Assembly (NCBI GenBank): GCA_016713325.1
Contig: JADJPJ010000004.1
Location: 544,235 to 608,234 of the forward strand
Source of the DNA: Candidatus Flexifilum affinis
Lineage (GTDB): Bacteria; Chloroflexota; Anaerolineae; Aggregatilineales; Phototrophicaceae
Length of the DNA: 64,000 nucleotides
Reading direction: 5' to 3'
A model generated the notes under the pieces. It saw nothing but the letters and a program-made list of their open reading frames with translations, searched no databases and was not told the DNA's origin. The position numbers and the translations under genes are program-made. Shown piece by piece: positions 44,576 through 53,963 of this stretch (the first letter of the stretch is position 1; each line of letters starts with the position of its first letter).

Positions 44576-45376
44576 CTATTCGCCGGCCGGCTTGTATTTT
44601 TCGACAAATGCCGGGTCGGCGGGGAAGTAGAAGCAGCGCGCGGTTGCTCCGCCGTCCACAGCAACGACCTGGCCCGTCACAAACGAGGCGTCGTCCGAGA
44701 GCAGGAACGCGGCCACAGCGGCAATTTCTTCCGGTTCACCCGGCCGCTCCAGCGTATGCAGGACCGAGAAGCTGCGATACGTTTCTTCCGGATCGGCCGA
44801 GTCTGCGACAACTTTCTTGAACAGGGGGGTGAGAATTGCGCCCGGGGCGATCGCGTTCGCCCGGATTCCGACCGGACCGTACTCAACGGACGTATATCGG
44901 GTGAGGGCATCCACACCGCCCTTGGCCGTATCGTAGGCGGCCCATCCTGCGAAGGCGGTCGTCCCGTGGATGGACGAGATATTCACGATCGATCCGCCGG
45001 AACGCTGGGCCAGGAAACGTCGAACCGCGATCGAGCTGCCCCAGTACACGCCGAACAGATTGACGTTGAACAGGCGCTCGACTTCGGCTTTGTTCGGTTC
45101 ATGAAGGTTTCCGGAGATGGCCAGGGCAGCATTGTTGACCCAGCCGGCCAGAGGCGCGAACTGCTGGGCGCGATCGGCCGCCTGTTCCAGCATGTCGGCG
45201 TTGGCGACATCGCCGAGCAGCACATCGCCATGCTCGCCGGCCTGTGCCCGTGCTTCATTGACCAGTTGTTCCTGCATGTCGATCCCGACGACGTGCCAGC
45301 CATCCTTAAGCAGTCGGGTGAAAATGGCCCGCCCAATTCCTGTCCCACAACCCGTGACAACAACGCTTTTATCCAT
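44576..45376 (-). CDS. Short-chain dehydrogenase/reductase
   Basis: A 266-residue SDR with all classical motifs: TGCGTGIGRAI cofactor loop, NNAALAI, Ser in VNISSIHG, YDTAKGG active site and VDGGATARCF near the end. It sits between the aldose-epimerase-like and SMP-30 genes. The likely job is oxidation of a cyclic sugar to its lactone, which the SMP-30 protein would open. Confidence 0.93.
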   Translation of the reverse strand: MDKSVVVTGCGTGIGRAIFTRLLKDGWHVVGIDMQEQLVNEARAQAGEHGDVLLGDVANADMLEQAADRAQQFAPLAGWVNNAALAISGNLHEPNKAEVERLFNVNLFGVYWGSSIAVRRFLAQRSGGSIVNISSIHGTTAFAGWAAYDTAKGGVDALTRYTSVEYGPVGIRANAIAPGAILTPLFKKVVADSADPEETYRSFSVLHTLERPGEPEEIAAVAAFLLSDDASFVTGQVVAVDGGATARCFYFPADPAFVEKYKPAGE

Positions 45377-45418
45377 CGCTCTATCCTCAAAATAGTGTGT
45401 TGTATAGGAAATTCTGGT

Positions 45419-46423
45419 TTAGAAGGTAATGGCGCCGTCTGCACTGACCCCTTGGACGGGGCGCTCATCTGCCGCGAAGAGCGCGACAGTGAGCCAGGTT
45501 GAAGCTTCGGCGCGCGGCGCCAGTGTGTGAGCGGTTCCCGCCTTGATCGCTTCGGCAAGCCCGTGCGAGGGGAACTGAGTCGCAGGTTCCAGCGCGGTGA
45601 TCTCCGCACGGCCATACCAGGGCATGCCCTGGCCGCCACCGATTTCCTGCCACATCCACAAATGTGGGAAGGTTTTCACATCCCACGCCATGGCCACGCC
45701 CAGGCTGTCGGCGGGGTTACGCAAGGCATACCAACCCGCAGACAATCCCTGAAGGTAACACAGGCGCTGGAGAGGGGCGGCGGGGACGACGGACAAATCG
45801 ACACTGTTGCCCTTGCGATCGCTCACCTGCGGCCAACTATGGGACGATCCGGGTTGAAGGTCGACCGTCGGCCCATCCAGACCGGAGTCCACGGTGAGCT
45901 TTCCGCCCGGCAGATCGATACGCGCGCCCTGCGCCGCGAGGGGCGGACCCCAGGCGGGGTGATGCCCCCAAAGATACGGCAGTTCGAGATCGCTCTCATT
46001 ACGGATGGTTTCCTCGATAAACAGCACCGCCCGATCTGGGATGAGCCGCATACGCCGTTCGAGGACGATGGGCAGCCGCGCGCCGGTGGAGAGGACAACA
46101 TCCAGGCCCGGGGTTTTCCATTCCGCCTGCCACTGGGCGCGCGAGACTTCACCGTGAAACGGCAGGGGGGTTCCCATGACCTCGCAGGGATTCCCTGCAT
46201 TGGGGAAGAGTTCCTGCCAGCCGCCGCGATATTCCGACAGCCAGTCGTAGACGCCATTGCCATAACTGGTGCTTCTCGATGCCCGCACCGGACTCTGCCA
46301 GTCCGCGTAGTAGAGCATGTTTACGCCCTGGGCATTGGCAATGTGCGTGATCTCTGCGCCATGCTCAAGATCGACGACGACATCCAGATGTGCGTTGTGA
46401 AGGGTGATGGTGTTCATCATCAT
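45419..46423 (-). CDS. Aldose 1-epimerase-like protein (galactose mutarotase fold)
   Basis: A 334-residue beta-supersandwich protein. A GGWQELFPNAG segment and the active-site-like PFHGEV and WGHHPAWG (paired His) match the mutarotase fold. The tail has FPHLWMWQEIGGG, with the Glu in a place typical of catalytic bases. These proteins interconvert the anomers of an imported sugar. It follows the permease gene by 42 bp and precedes the first SDR by 42 bp. Confidence 0.87.
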   Translation of the reverse strand: MMMNTITLHNAHLDVVVDLEHGAEITHIANAQGVNMLYYADWQSPVRASRSTSYGNGVYDWLSEYRGGWQELFPNAGNPCEVMGTPLPFHGEVSRAQWQAEWKTPGLDVVLSTGARLPIVLERRMRLIPDRAVLFIEETIRNESDLELPYLWGHHPAWGPPLAAQGARIDLPGGKLTVDSGLDGPTVDLQPGSSHSWPQVSDRKGNSVDLSVVPAAPLQRLCYLQGLSAGWYALRNPADSLGVAMAWDVKTFPHLWMWQEIGGGQGMPWYGRAEITALEPATQFPSHGLAEAIKAGTAHTLAPRAEASTWLTVALFAADERPVQGVSADGAITF

Positions 46424-46465
46424 TTCTCTATCATTTCTCTGCCTGTACCTTTGCCTGAAGCAGAA

Positions 46466-47494
46466 TCAGCGGCTCTGAAGACGATCGAGTGTCAGCGCCC
46501 CGAGCAGCACGATCCCGACGGTAATCTGCTGATAGAACGTCGGCACGTTGAGAAGAATCAGGCCGTTGGTGAGGGTCGTCAGAAAGAGCGCGCCGATCAG
46601 CGTGCGAGCGACATTGCCGCGCCCGCCGTAGATGCTGGTTCCACCCAGCACCACCGCCGTCAACACGTCGAACTCTGCCCCCGAGCCCAGGCTCGGTGAA
46701 GCCGATGCCAGACGACCCGCCAGCACCACGCCTGCCAGTCCTGAAAGAACGCCCGCCAGTACGTAAACCTGGATGCGGTGGCGCTGCACGCGAAGACCGG
46801 CGACTCGCGCGGCGCGTTCCGCGGACCCGATGGCGTAGGTATGCAGCCCCCAGGTGGTCCGGCTCATGACAATGGCGGCGGCGACATAAAGCGCGATCAT
46901 CAGCACGACGGGTACTGGAATCGGGCCGATGAAGCCTTTGCCCAGCCACTGCACGAATTCTCCGGTGATATTTTCGCCGCGACCGAAGCCAATGGAACGA
47001 CCCTCGGTATAGACAAATCCGATGCCGCGGACGACAAGCGCTGAGCCCAGTGTGGCGATAAAAGCTGGTATCCGTATACGCTCGGCCAGGACACCATTGG
47101 CAAACCCCACAATCGCGGCGAAGGTCAGGGCGACAATCAGCGCGACGCCGTCAGGCAGCCCGAACGTCTCAATGCCAACGACCGCAGCGATGCCGGCCAA
47201 CGCCATAATCGCGCCCTGGGAGATATCAATCCCGCCGGAGATCAGGACAATGGTTGTGCCGACCGCTGCGATGGCCACGACAGCCGACTGGCGGAGGATG
47301 TTGATCACATTGTTTTCAGTCAGGAAGGCATCCGACTGGCTGGTGAAAAAGATGACGACCATCAGCCAGGCAATGGGAACGCCAAAGCGCCCCCAGAAGT
47401 TGCGACCCATCAGCGACCGCATCGCTGCTACACCTGTACTCGTCGATGGCCCGCCGCCGGATACGACTGCATTCTGTTCTTCAAGGGTAGACAT
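46466..47494 (-). CDS. Sugar ABC transporter permease, RbsC type
   Basis: A 342-residue inner-membrane permease of the ribose/xylose family, with about eight to ten TM helices. The family segments are ISGGIDISQGAIMALAG, RIRIPAFIATLGSALVVRG and AVVLGGTSIYGGRGNVARTL. It overlaps the end of the ATPase gene by 14 bp. It forms the channel for the binding protein encoded upstream. Confidence 0.95.
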   Translation of the reverse strand: MSTLEEQNAVVSGGGPSTSTGVAAMRSLMGRNFWGRFGVPIAWLMVVIFFTSQSDAFLTENNVINILRQSAVVAIAAVGTTIVLISGGIDISQGAIMALAGIAAVVGIETFGLPDGVALIVALTFAAIVGFANGVLAERIRIPAFIATLGSALVVRGIGFVYTEGRSIGFGRGENITGEFVQWLGKGFIGPIPVPVVLMIALYVAAAIVMSRTTWGLHTYAIGSAERAARVAGLRVQRHRIQVYVLAGVLSGLAGVVLAGRLASASPSLGSGAEFDVLTAVVLGGTSIYGGRGNVARTLIGALFLTTLTNGLILLNVPTFYQQITVGIVLLGALTLDRLQSR

Positions 47495-49019
47495 ACTCGT
47501 TCTGCTCTCCGGCCGCTGCGCCGACGATTTCGCGTTCCCCCACGGAACGAGGATTAACCTCGCGAACCACCCGTCCTCGTCGCATGATGAGGATGCGGTC
47601 CGCGACGTTCATCAATTCAGGGAGCTCGGAAGAGATGAAGATCACCCCTTTGCCTTGTGCGGCGAGCTCGTTCAGTATTTGAAGCAGGTCCTGCTTGGCC
47701 GCGACGTCAATGCCGTGTGTCGGCTCGTCGAGAATGAAGACATCCAGACTGTCCGCCAGGAGACGCGCCAGAACGGCCTTCTGCTGGTTGCCGCCGCTCA
47801 GCTGCTCGATGGCCATTTCCTGGTTGCCTGGCCGTATATCCAGTTTGGCAATCAGGCTCGTCGCCAGACTTCTCAGTTTGCTCTGGCGCAGCCACCCATA
47901 GCGCGAGGTGTCCTGTGGTGCGCGTAATGTCATATTGTTGCGGACGTGAAGGCCGGGGAAGATGCTTTCCGTCTTGCGGCTCTCGGAAAGATATGCGAGG
48001 CCAGCCTGATAGCCATGATGTGGCGACCTCAGGTGGACTTCCTCGCCCTTGAACAGAACCCTGCCACCGTCCGGCTGAAGGTCGCCGACCAAAGCGCGCG
48101 CCAAGGTGGTGCGTCCGGCGCCGATCAACCCAAAGATGCCCAGCACTTCGCCTGCATGGAGTCGGAAGTTCGCGGGGCCGTGCCGACCGACCTGCAGGTC
48201 ATGCACTTCCAGCAGCGGAGTGCCTGGTATCCGCTCGGCATGGCTGCCGAACTGGTCGCTGCCGGGCGCCATTGTGTCGAGAATAGCACGCTGGTCGGCA
48301 GTCGGATCGCTGAATTCCCCGACGACCATGCCATCCCGCAGCACCACCACCCGGTTGCATAGACTTGTAACTTCATCGACACGGTGCGAGATATATACGA
48401 TGGCCACGCCACTGCTCGCCAAACGGCGAACCTGAGCGAACAGCCGCTCAGCTTCCCAGGGTGAGAGCGAAGATGTCGGCTCATCCAATAGCAGCACTTT
48501 GGCTGCGCTGCGCATGGCACGGGCGGCCGCCACCAACTGCTGATCGCCGATCGAGAGTTCGTACAGTTTCCTGGATGCGGCCATGCGCAGCCCCACCGCT
48601 TCGAGGAGGGGGGTGGCTGCACGGCCCATGGCGCGGCGATCCAGCATGCCCTGGTGCTGAAAAGCCTGTTCATCGCCCAGGAAGATGTTCTCCGCCAGGG
48701 ACAGGTCGGGGACCAGCTCTAGTTCCTGGCGCACGACCCCTACGCCCTTGGCAAGCGCATCGGCAACGGACGCGAAGTGCAAGGGCACCCCCTGCATTTC
48801 GATGACGCCGCTGTCTGGCTGAAGGTCGCCCATCAGAATACGGATGAGCGTCGACTTGCCCGCGCCGTTATGCCCTACGAGGCCCAGGATCTCGCCCTGG
48901 GCAACATGCAGCGAGACATGCCGCAGGGCATGGACGCCGCCAAAGCTTTTTGAGATGTCGCTGACCCGGATGGCCGGGGCATTCGCCCCAGCCATCCCGG
49001 CATTTTCAATCTTGCCCAT
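47481..49019 (-). CDS. Sugar ABC transporter ATP-binding protein, RbsA type
   Basis: A 512-residue protein with two fused ATPase domains. Domain 1 has Walker A GHNGAGKST, signature LSIGDQQLVAAARAM and LLLDEPTSSL. Domain 2 has the degenerate Walker A GLIGAGRTT usual in this family, signature LSGGNQQKAVLARLL and FILDEPTHGID. The ATG at 49019 is chosen because the fold starts there. It lies 31 bp after the binding-protein gene. Confidence 0.95.
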   Translation of the reverse strand: MGKIENAGMAGANAPAIRVSDISKSFGGVHALRHVSLHVAQGEILGLVGHNGAGKSTLIRILMGDLQPDSGVIEMQGVPLHFASVADALAKGVGVVRQELELVPDLSLAENIFLGDEQAFQHQGMLDRRAMGRAATPLLEAVGLRMAASRKLYELSIGDQQLVAAARAMRSAAKVLLLDEPTSSLSPWEAERLFAQVRRLASSGVAIVYISHRVDEVTSLCNRVVVLRDGMVVGEFSDPTADQRAILDTMAPGSDQFGSHAERIPGTPLLEVHDLQVGRHGPANFRLHAGEVLGIFGLIGAGRTTLARALVGDLQPDGGRVLFKGEEVHLRSPHHGYQAGLAYLSESRKTESIFPGLHVRNNMTLRAPQDTSRYGWLRQSKLRSLATSLIAKLDIRPGNQEMAIEQLSGGNQQKAVLARLLADSLDVFILDEPTHGIDVAAKQDLLQILNELAAQGKGVIFISSELPELMNVADRILIMRRGRVVREVNPRSVGEREIVGAAAGEQNEYVYP

Positions 49020-49050
49020 GCTGTTTCGTGATCGTTCCGTAGGCGCGGGA

Positions 49051-50070
49051 CTATTCTTCACCATAGAGATCGTCGATGAATTGCTGTGCGTTCTCCACAG
49101 TGATCTCCACAACGGGCACGACCACGTTGGCAGGCACTTCTTCGCCGCGATTGAGCGCAAAGGCGACGTTGGCCAGCGCACGTCCCGTGGCAATCGGTTC
49201 AGGGCTGACCGAGCCGGGGAACGTGCCATCGAGCACGCCTTCGAGGACGCGCCGGTCGATGCCCAGACCCATGACGATCGTTTCGGTGGCCAGATCGATG
49301 CCGGCCGCTTCTACGGCACTGGCTGCGCCCAGAGACCCCGGATCATTGACGGTGAGAATCAGGTCGAGATCGGGGTTTGCCTGGAGGATCGTCTCGACCG
49401 CATCCAGCGCCGTGTCTTCAGCCCAGGCCTCAACATCGGCGACGACCTCGAAATTGGTGACGGTTTCGCTCAGTCCATCGACCAGACCCTGCTTGCGATC
49501 TAGGAGGTTGGGACCTAGCGAGTCGGCATTCAGCACCGCGACCTGGTACATTTCTTCGTCGGGCTTGCGCTCGAGCAGAACTGGCCCGGCCTGAAGGCCC
49601 TGCAGGTAGCCGAATTCGTAATCGGAAATGCCCACGTATACGTCGGCATCTTCAAAAGCGGACACGGCGGCGATGATCGTCACGCCGGCCGCATGGGCAG
49701 TGTCGACCGCCGTGAGGACGGCAACCGGATCCACAGAATAGACCGCAACCGAGCCGACCCCGCCGGACACCATGTTTTCAATGTCGGAAACCTGCTTGGC
49801 AGCATCGACGCCCGGATCAACGGTGACGACCTCAACCTCACACTGCTCGGCGATCTGGATCATGCCGCGCTCGATGAACTGGAAGTAATCGAACTCCATC
49901 GTCAGTGGGGAGTAGCCAATGCGCTCGATCGTGACGCCCTCGCAGACGGTCTCTTCGCCACCCCAGTCGACTTCCTCCTCAGCCGCATCCTGGGCGAACA
50001 CGGGGGAAACAATCAGGAGAACCGCAAGCAGAGGGAAGATAAAGCGTTTCTTTGCAAATCTGGCATTCAT
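49051..50070 (-). CDS. Sugar ABC transporter substrate-binding protein, RbsB type
   Basis: A 339-residue secreted protein with a Sec signal (FIFPLLAVLLIVSPVFAQ) and no lipobox. An acidic linker (DAAEEEVDW) precedes the type-1 periplasmic-binding fold, with FIERGMIQIAEQCEVEVVTV, DPVAVLTAVDTAHAAGV and LILTVNDPGSLGAASAV. It precedes RbsA- and RbsC-type genes and follows the GntR-type gene. The sugar is unknown. Confidence 0.93.
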   Translation of the reverse strand: MNARFAKKRFIFPLLAVLLIVSPVFAQDAAEEEVDWGGEETVCEGVTIERIGYSPLTMEFDYFQFIERGMIQIAEQCEVEVVTVDPGVDAAKQVSDIENMVSGGVGSVAVYSVDPVAVLTAVDTAHAAGVTIIAAVSAFEDADVYVGISDYEFGYLQGLQAGPVLLERKPDEEMYQVAVLNADSLGPNLLDRKQGLVDGLSETVTNFEVVADVEAWAEDTALDAVETILQANPDLDLILTVNDPGSLGAASAVEAAGIDLATETIVMGLGIDRRVLEGVLDGTFPGSVSPEPIATGRALANVAFALNRGEEVPANVVVPVVEITVENAQQFIDDLYGEE

Positions 50071-50128
50071 GCTCTTTAGTCCTTTTTATGCAATGTCGAG
50101 CGAACTCTTTGCTGCACCTGCCTGTGGA

Positions 50129-50830
50129 TCATTTCCTCGAAGTGTTGCCGTCGTCCCCTTTCTCTTTCTGCTTCAGGTTGAGGATGGTACGGGTCGTCTG
50201 GCTCACGTTCTCTCGTACTGCCTTACCTGCAATCTGCTGATCTCCTGCCATGCAGGCCGCCAGAATGGCGCGATGCTCAAGCAGTGCCTGGCGCGCGCGC
50301 GCCGGCAGATAGGTGTAGATGCGGCGGTAGACGGTCGAACGATCCCAAAGGCTTTCAATCAACTGGATGAGGGTCGTGTTTCCGCTCTGGGTATAGATGG
50401 CGAAGTGGAAGGAGCGGTTGAGTTCGAACAAGCGCTCAAAATCCAGGATTTCGGTCGCTTCTTCCATCAGGACGAGCTGCTGTTGGAGTTCTTGCAGGGT
50501 GGACTGATCGAGCCTTGGGACGGCGAGCTCGGCGGCAAGCTGCTCCAGAGTCTCCCGAACGACATAGATCTCACGGAGATCGTCGATCGAGAGTTCTTTT
50601 ACATAGGCGCCGCGATAAGGCTCGATCTGAAGGAGCTCCTCAGCTTCAAGTTGTCGCAGCGCTTCACGAACGGGAATCAGGCTGACGCCGAATTCATCCG
50701 CGATCGACTGCTGGTCAATCTTCGACCCTACGGCGAGCTGGCCGGTCAGGATGGCATTTCGGATGAAGAGGGCAATCTCTCCGCTGATGGTCCGTAGTTG
50801 CCGTCGCTTCTCAGTAGGAATACTCAACAC
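50129..50830 (-). CDS. GntR-family transcriptional regulator, FCD type
   Basis: A 233-residue regulator. The winged HTH (about 15-80) has SKIDQQSIADEFGVSLIPVR and EALRQLEAEELLQIEPYRGA. The all-helical FCD ligand domain (about 90-220) follows, with the family segment DLREIYVVRETLEQLAAELA and His residues near 185 and 205 that bind metal in many members. It is first in a minus-strand sugar operon of eleven genes and has its own strong promoter. Confidence 0.93.
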   Translation of the reverse strand: MLSIPTEKRRQLRTISGEIALFIRNAILTGQLAVGSKIDQQSIADEFGVSLIPVREALRQLEAEELLQIEPYRGAYVKELSIDDLREIYVVRETLEQLAAELAVPRLDQSTLQELQQQLVLMEEATEILDFERLFELNRSFHFAIYTQSGNTTLIQLIESLWDRSTVYRRIYTYLPARARQALLEHRAILAACMAGDQQIAGKAVRENVSQTTRTILNLKQKEKGDDGNTSRK

Positions 50831-50849
50831 AAATCATCCCAGGGCCAAT

Positions 50850-50897
50850 TTATATTTTATATTTTATAAAGTATATGGCTGAAGCCTACCTTGTCAA
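50850..50897 (-). promoter_or_regulatory. Sigma-70 promoter with AT-rich operator-like region, GntR-led sugar operon
   Basis: On the minus strand TTGACA (complement of 50892-50897) and TATACT (complement of 50870-50875) are spaced by 16 bp. Just downstream of the -10 box comes an AT-only tract with repeated TATAAAATA units (50850-50869), the likely operator for the GntR-type regulator. It is the clearest promoter in the window. Confidence 0.6.
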
Positions 50898-50930
50898 GCG
50901 TTTAGCTCACGGTGAAGAGCGCCAATAACG

Positions 50931-51023
50931 AGTACACGAACCAGGTTCATCTGACGGGTTGATGGCGTAGGCGGACACGCTGGTCCGCCCCTACGGAAAA
51001 CTTCGTCGTTCTCATCTTGTCGC
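50931..51023. repeat. Dispersed repeat element, full copy
   Basis: Bases 50931-50970 match 12608-12647 almost exactly. The centre is a palindrome, GCGGAC...GTCCGC, flanked by CGTAG and CTACG. The end, CTACGGAAAACTTCG and on to 51023, closely matches 62793-62825. This copy therefore links both partial copies into one element of about 90 bp. Confidence 0.8.
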
Positions 51024-51126
51024 TGTACTTGGGCTAGGTTGGGAGTCTTCCCTGCCTGACTGCGCGGACTCGTCAGCCCACGTCACCCGCCTTGCAAAAG
51101 AAACCCTCCGGAGTGCCATCGCCGAC

Positions 51127-51336
51127 GTGCAGGCATCCGGCATGAGTTACCGCGAGATCGGCGTGGCGGTCGGCATGCACTGGACGCGAGTGGGACAGGC
51201 GTTGCGGCAGATTCAGCGTTTCTGTTGCCGCGATTGGTTCCAAAGGGATATGCTCACTGGGAGCAGTGCTACAGAACGGGCGCTTGAGTGTACGCTGTCC
51301 CATGTCCATGACGGCGACCGCCTATTCTGGAATTGA
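51127..51336 (+). CDS. Short ORF with helix-turn-helix-like segment
   Basis: The 69-codon frame from ATG could extend upstream to about 51013, inside the repeat. Read through, the segment ETLRSAIADVQASGMSYREI followed by GVAVGMHWTRVGQALRQI looks like a small HTH domain of the kind found at the ends of short DNA-binding proteins. The rest (CRDWFQRDMLTG...) has no clear fold. There is no good ribosome site. It may be a remnant of a regulator broken by the repeat, or chance. Confidence 0.3.
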   Translation: MQASGMSYREIGVAVGMHWTRVGQALRQIQRFCCRDWFQRDMLTGSSATERALECTLSHVHDGDRLFWN

Positions 51337-51370
51337 CCCGATGTCTGAGCCACAAGCAAAGGATCCAGAG

Positions 51371-52447
51371 ATGCAGAATAACCATGCGGCCGAGCTGCAC
51401 CAGCGTGCCATCGTGATCGACGGTCACTGCGACATTCTGAGCGCGGTCGCTGATGGGCGGATGCGGCTGTGCGATCGGGTGCAGGTTGAGCCGCCGGAAA
51501 GCTGGCAGGGCGCGGCGTACGTCCGTATGCCACCCAACATCACCCCCTACGATCCGTCACCGTACTCGGTCTGGTATGAATGTATGGGGCAATACGATAT
51601 TCCGCGCTGGCGCGAAGGCGGCGTCACGATGCAGGTGACGGCCATTTTCGTCAGCGACGATCATCTGCACCGGCCGCTTGAGCGCGCGCTCGATCAGACG
51701 GCCGCCTTCCACCGCGAAATCGAAGCGAATCCCGACTCGCTGCTGCTGGCGACCTCTGCCGACGACATCCGGCGCGCCAAGGCCGAGGACAAAACCGCGT
51801 TGCTACTCAGCTTTGAAGGCGGCGAGCCGCTGGGACGCAACCTGGATCTGCTGGACATCTTTTACCGGCTTGGCCTGCGCATGGTCTCGCTGACGCACAG
51901 CCGGCGCAACGATCTGGCCGACGGGACGCAGCTCTATACGCAAACTGGCGGGCTTACGCAGTTGGGGCAGGAACTGATCCGGCGCATGAACACGCTCGGC
52001 ATGGTGGTCGATCTTGCCCACCTGAGTAACACGGGTGTCTGGGAGGTTCTTGAACTCTCGACCGCCCCGGTGATTTACTCGCATACGACCATTGGCGAAA
52101 CCGCCGGCTACAAAACCGCCCTGACCGCCATCGACTCGCGGCGGCAGACGTCCAAGCTGCGGGCGCTGGCCGACAAAGGCGGGGTCGCCTGTGCCATCTT
52201 CGTCGCGCAGCCGGATGTCAATGCCATCGTGGACGCCATCGACACGATGATTCAGCACGTCGGCGAGGATCATGTGGGCATTGGCACCGACTTCGTCAGC
52301 CTGGCCCATGTGCCGGCGGATCTGGCAGATGTCTCGCAGCTCCCCCGGCTGACCGACGCGATGGTGCGTCGCGGCTTCAGCGACGAGGCCATCCTCAAGG
52401 TGTTGGGTGGCAATCTGCTGCGGGTGTTCGAGACGGTGCTCAGGTAG
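51371..52447 (+). CDS. Membrane-dipeptidase-family (M19) peptidase
   Basis: A 358-residue zinc dipeptidase of the renal dipeptidase family. Zn-ligand segments are IDGHCD (HxD), LLSFEGGEPLG (Glu), IYSHTT (His) and the Asp in GIGTDFVS. LTHSRRNDLADGTQ is a family landmark. ATG 51371 is preferred for its AAGGA at 7-base spacing; ATG 51341 is an alternative that adds ten residues. There is no signal peptide, so the enzyme is probably cytosolic. It stands alone on the plus strand between two minus-strand transporter operons and may hydrolyse dipeptides they bring in. Confidence 0.92.
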   Translation: MQNNHAAELHQRAIVIDGHCDILSAVADGRMRLCDRVQVEPPESWQGAAYVRMPPNITPYDPSPYSVWYECMGQYDIPRWREGGVTMQVTAIFVSDDHLHRPLERALDQTAAFHREIEANPDSLLLATSADDIRRAKAEDKTALLLSFEGGEPLGRNLDLLDIFYRLGLRMVSLTHSRRNDLADGTQLYTQTGGLTQLGQELIRRMNTLGMVVDLAHLSNTGVWEVLELSTAPVIYSHTTIGETAGYKTALTAIDSRRQTSKLRALADKGGVACAIFVAQPDVNAIVDAIDTMIQHVGEDHVGIGTDFVSLAHVPADLADVSQLPRLTDAMVRRGFSDEAILKVLGGNLLRVFETVLR

Positions 52448-52537
52448 CAGGCGGATGCGGGTATGCTCCAAGGGGGTGCCGCCGCCTGCACCCCTGAGTT
52501 CTGTCTGGATCGAAAAGAGACCAGATCGCGTCTGGTC

Positions 52538-52906
52538 TCACGGCGGCGGCGGAAAATCGGCCTGGATGCCCTCCTGCGGTTCCCAGTAATCGGTGGTGAC
52601 ACTCTCCAGGTCGAAGAACTGGTAAGGATCGACCAGTTTGTACTCGGCGTAGGGACCAGACCAGTCCTTGCGGCGCGCTTTGTAGGTGTGATGCCCTTCG
52701 AGGGTATGGAACTCGAACAGCATGACGTAGGTGCCGACCGGGTTGCCGTCACGATCGACCTGCCGGAAGTAGCGAATCGACTTCCACTCCGGGAATAATT
52801 CCTGCTGGTGGGCGGTGATGAACTCAAACCAGCGGCGAATCATGTCGTGATGCTGGGTTTCGTAGCCCGGCTTGATTTTCCACGTCTCGAATTCAACAAA
52901 ACTCAT
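52538..52906 (-). CDS. Small dimeric alpha/beta-barrel-like (NIPSNAP-type) protein
   Basis: A 122-residue protein. It opens SFVEFETWKIKPGYETQHHD and has the strands GTYVMLFEFHTLEGHHTY, a ferredoxin-like pattern seen in NIPSNAP and EthD-type proteins. The C-terminal tail ends in four prolines. It is the last gene of the GntR-led operon, after the LLM oxidoreductase, with which it may share a substrate. The function is unknown. Confidence 0.75.
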   Translation of the reverse strand: MSFVEFETWKIKPGYETQHHDMIRRWFEFITAHQQELFPEWKSIRYFRQVDRDGNPVGTYVMLFEFHTLEGHHTYKARRKDWSGPYAEYKLVDPYQFFDLESVTTDYWEPQEGIQADFPPPP

Positions 52907-52937
52907 TTGTCAGAACCTCTCTGTCAGTCATCTGCCA

Positions 52938-53951
52938 TCACTGTGTGTTTGTGCGGGCAAAATGCGGCAGCACATGTTTGCCAATCAGGTGAAGCGCCTC
53001 CATACTGCCGCTGGGGCCGTGCGGCATGCCGAACTCGACGCGGGTTACAGCGGTCTCACTGACCATCCGTTCAATGCCGGCGATCACGTCCTGCGGGGTG
53101 CCATAGAGTGCGAAATTGTCGAGTACCTCGTCGGAGATTTCGGCCAGCGCCGCATCCATGTCGCCACTGCCGGTCGCCGCCGCGACGCGCGCAACCGCTT
53201 CCGCATCCATGCCGACAAATGCCGGCATCGGCGCGAGATAGGGCAGGTAAAACGCCAGCGTTCGCCGCGCATAGGCCTTGGCCTGGGCACGATCCTCGCT
53301 GATGGCGGTCAGCGGGCCGAAGACCAGACCGACCGCCTTCGGATCGCGGCCCGCCTCCCGCGCACCCGCTTCAATTTGCGCCCACATGTGGCGTCCATAT
53401 GCAGCACTCCACATGCTGCCCGCCTTGACCTCGTCGGCGACTCCGCCGGCCATGCGGCACATCTTCGCGCCCCACGTGCCGACCATCACCGGAAGCTCGG
53501 CGCGCGTTGGCGTCCATGTCAACGTCGCCGATTCGGTCGCCTTGAAGACTTCCCCTGTGAACGGCGTCGAATCGCCGCGCCACAACCGGCGCATGAACGC
53601 GATGGCTTCGCGCACCGTCGTGATCGGTTTGGGTGACGTTTCCTCGATGAACTCCAGAAATGCGCCGCGCCCGATGCCCATATAGGCGCGCCCGCCGGAC
53701 AGTTCGTCGAGCAGGGCGGCATTGCCGGCCAGGATCGCCGGGTGGATCAGATAAGGATTGCATACGCTTGGCCCGATGCGAATGCGCTGCGTGTGCTGGG
53801 CGACCACGAACAGAATCGGCCAGGCCGGTTTGTACATCAGGTCGTCGAAAATGCTGAACGTGTGAAAACCGTAGGCCTCGGCGGTCTGGGCCAGCGCGAT
53901 GTATTCGTTCAGGGGTTTACTGCCCGAAATGCCAAAACTCAATTGAACCAT
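52938..53951 (-). CDS. LLM-class flavin-dependent oxidoreductase
   Basis: A 337-residue luciferase-like TIM-barrel enzyme that uses FMN or F420. Landmarks are LAQTAEAYGFHTFSIFDDLM, RIRIGPSVCNPYLIHPAILA, YMGIGRGAFLEF and FTGEVFKATES. It follows the permease genes by 12 bp. It may act on the compound brought in by the transporter. Which cofactor is used cannot be told from the motifs I can see. Confidence 0.9.
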   Translation of the reverse strand: MVQLSFGISGSKPLNEYIALAQTAEAYGFHTFSIFDDLMYKPAWPILFVVAQHTQRIRIGPSVCNPYLIHPAILAGNAALLDELSGGRAYMGIGRGAFLEFIEETSPKPITTVREAIAFMRRLWRGDSTPFTGEVFKATESATLTWTPTRAELPVMVGTWGAKMCRMAGGVADEVKAGSMWSAAYGRHMWAQIEAGAREAGRDPKAVGLVFGPLTAISEDRAQAKAYARRTLAFYLPYLAPMPAFVGMDAEAVARVAAATGSGDMDAALAEISDEVLDNFALYGTPQDVIAGIERMVSETAVTRVEFGMPHGPSGSMEALHLIGKHVLPHFARTNTQ

Positions 53952-53963
53952 GCGGCCTCCTGC

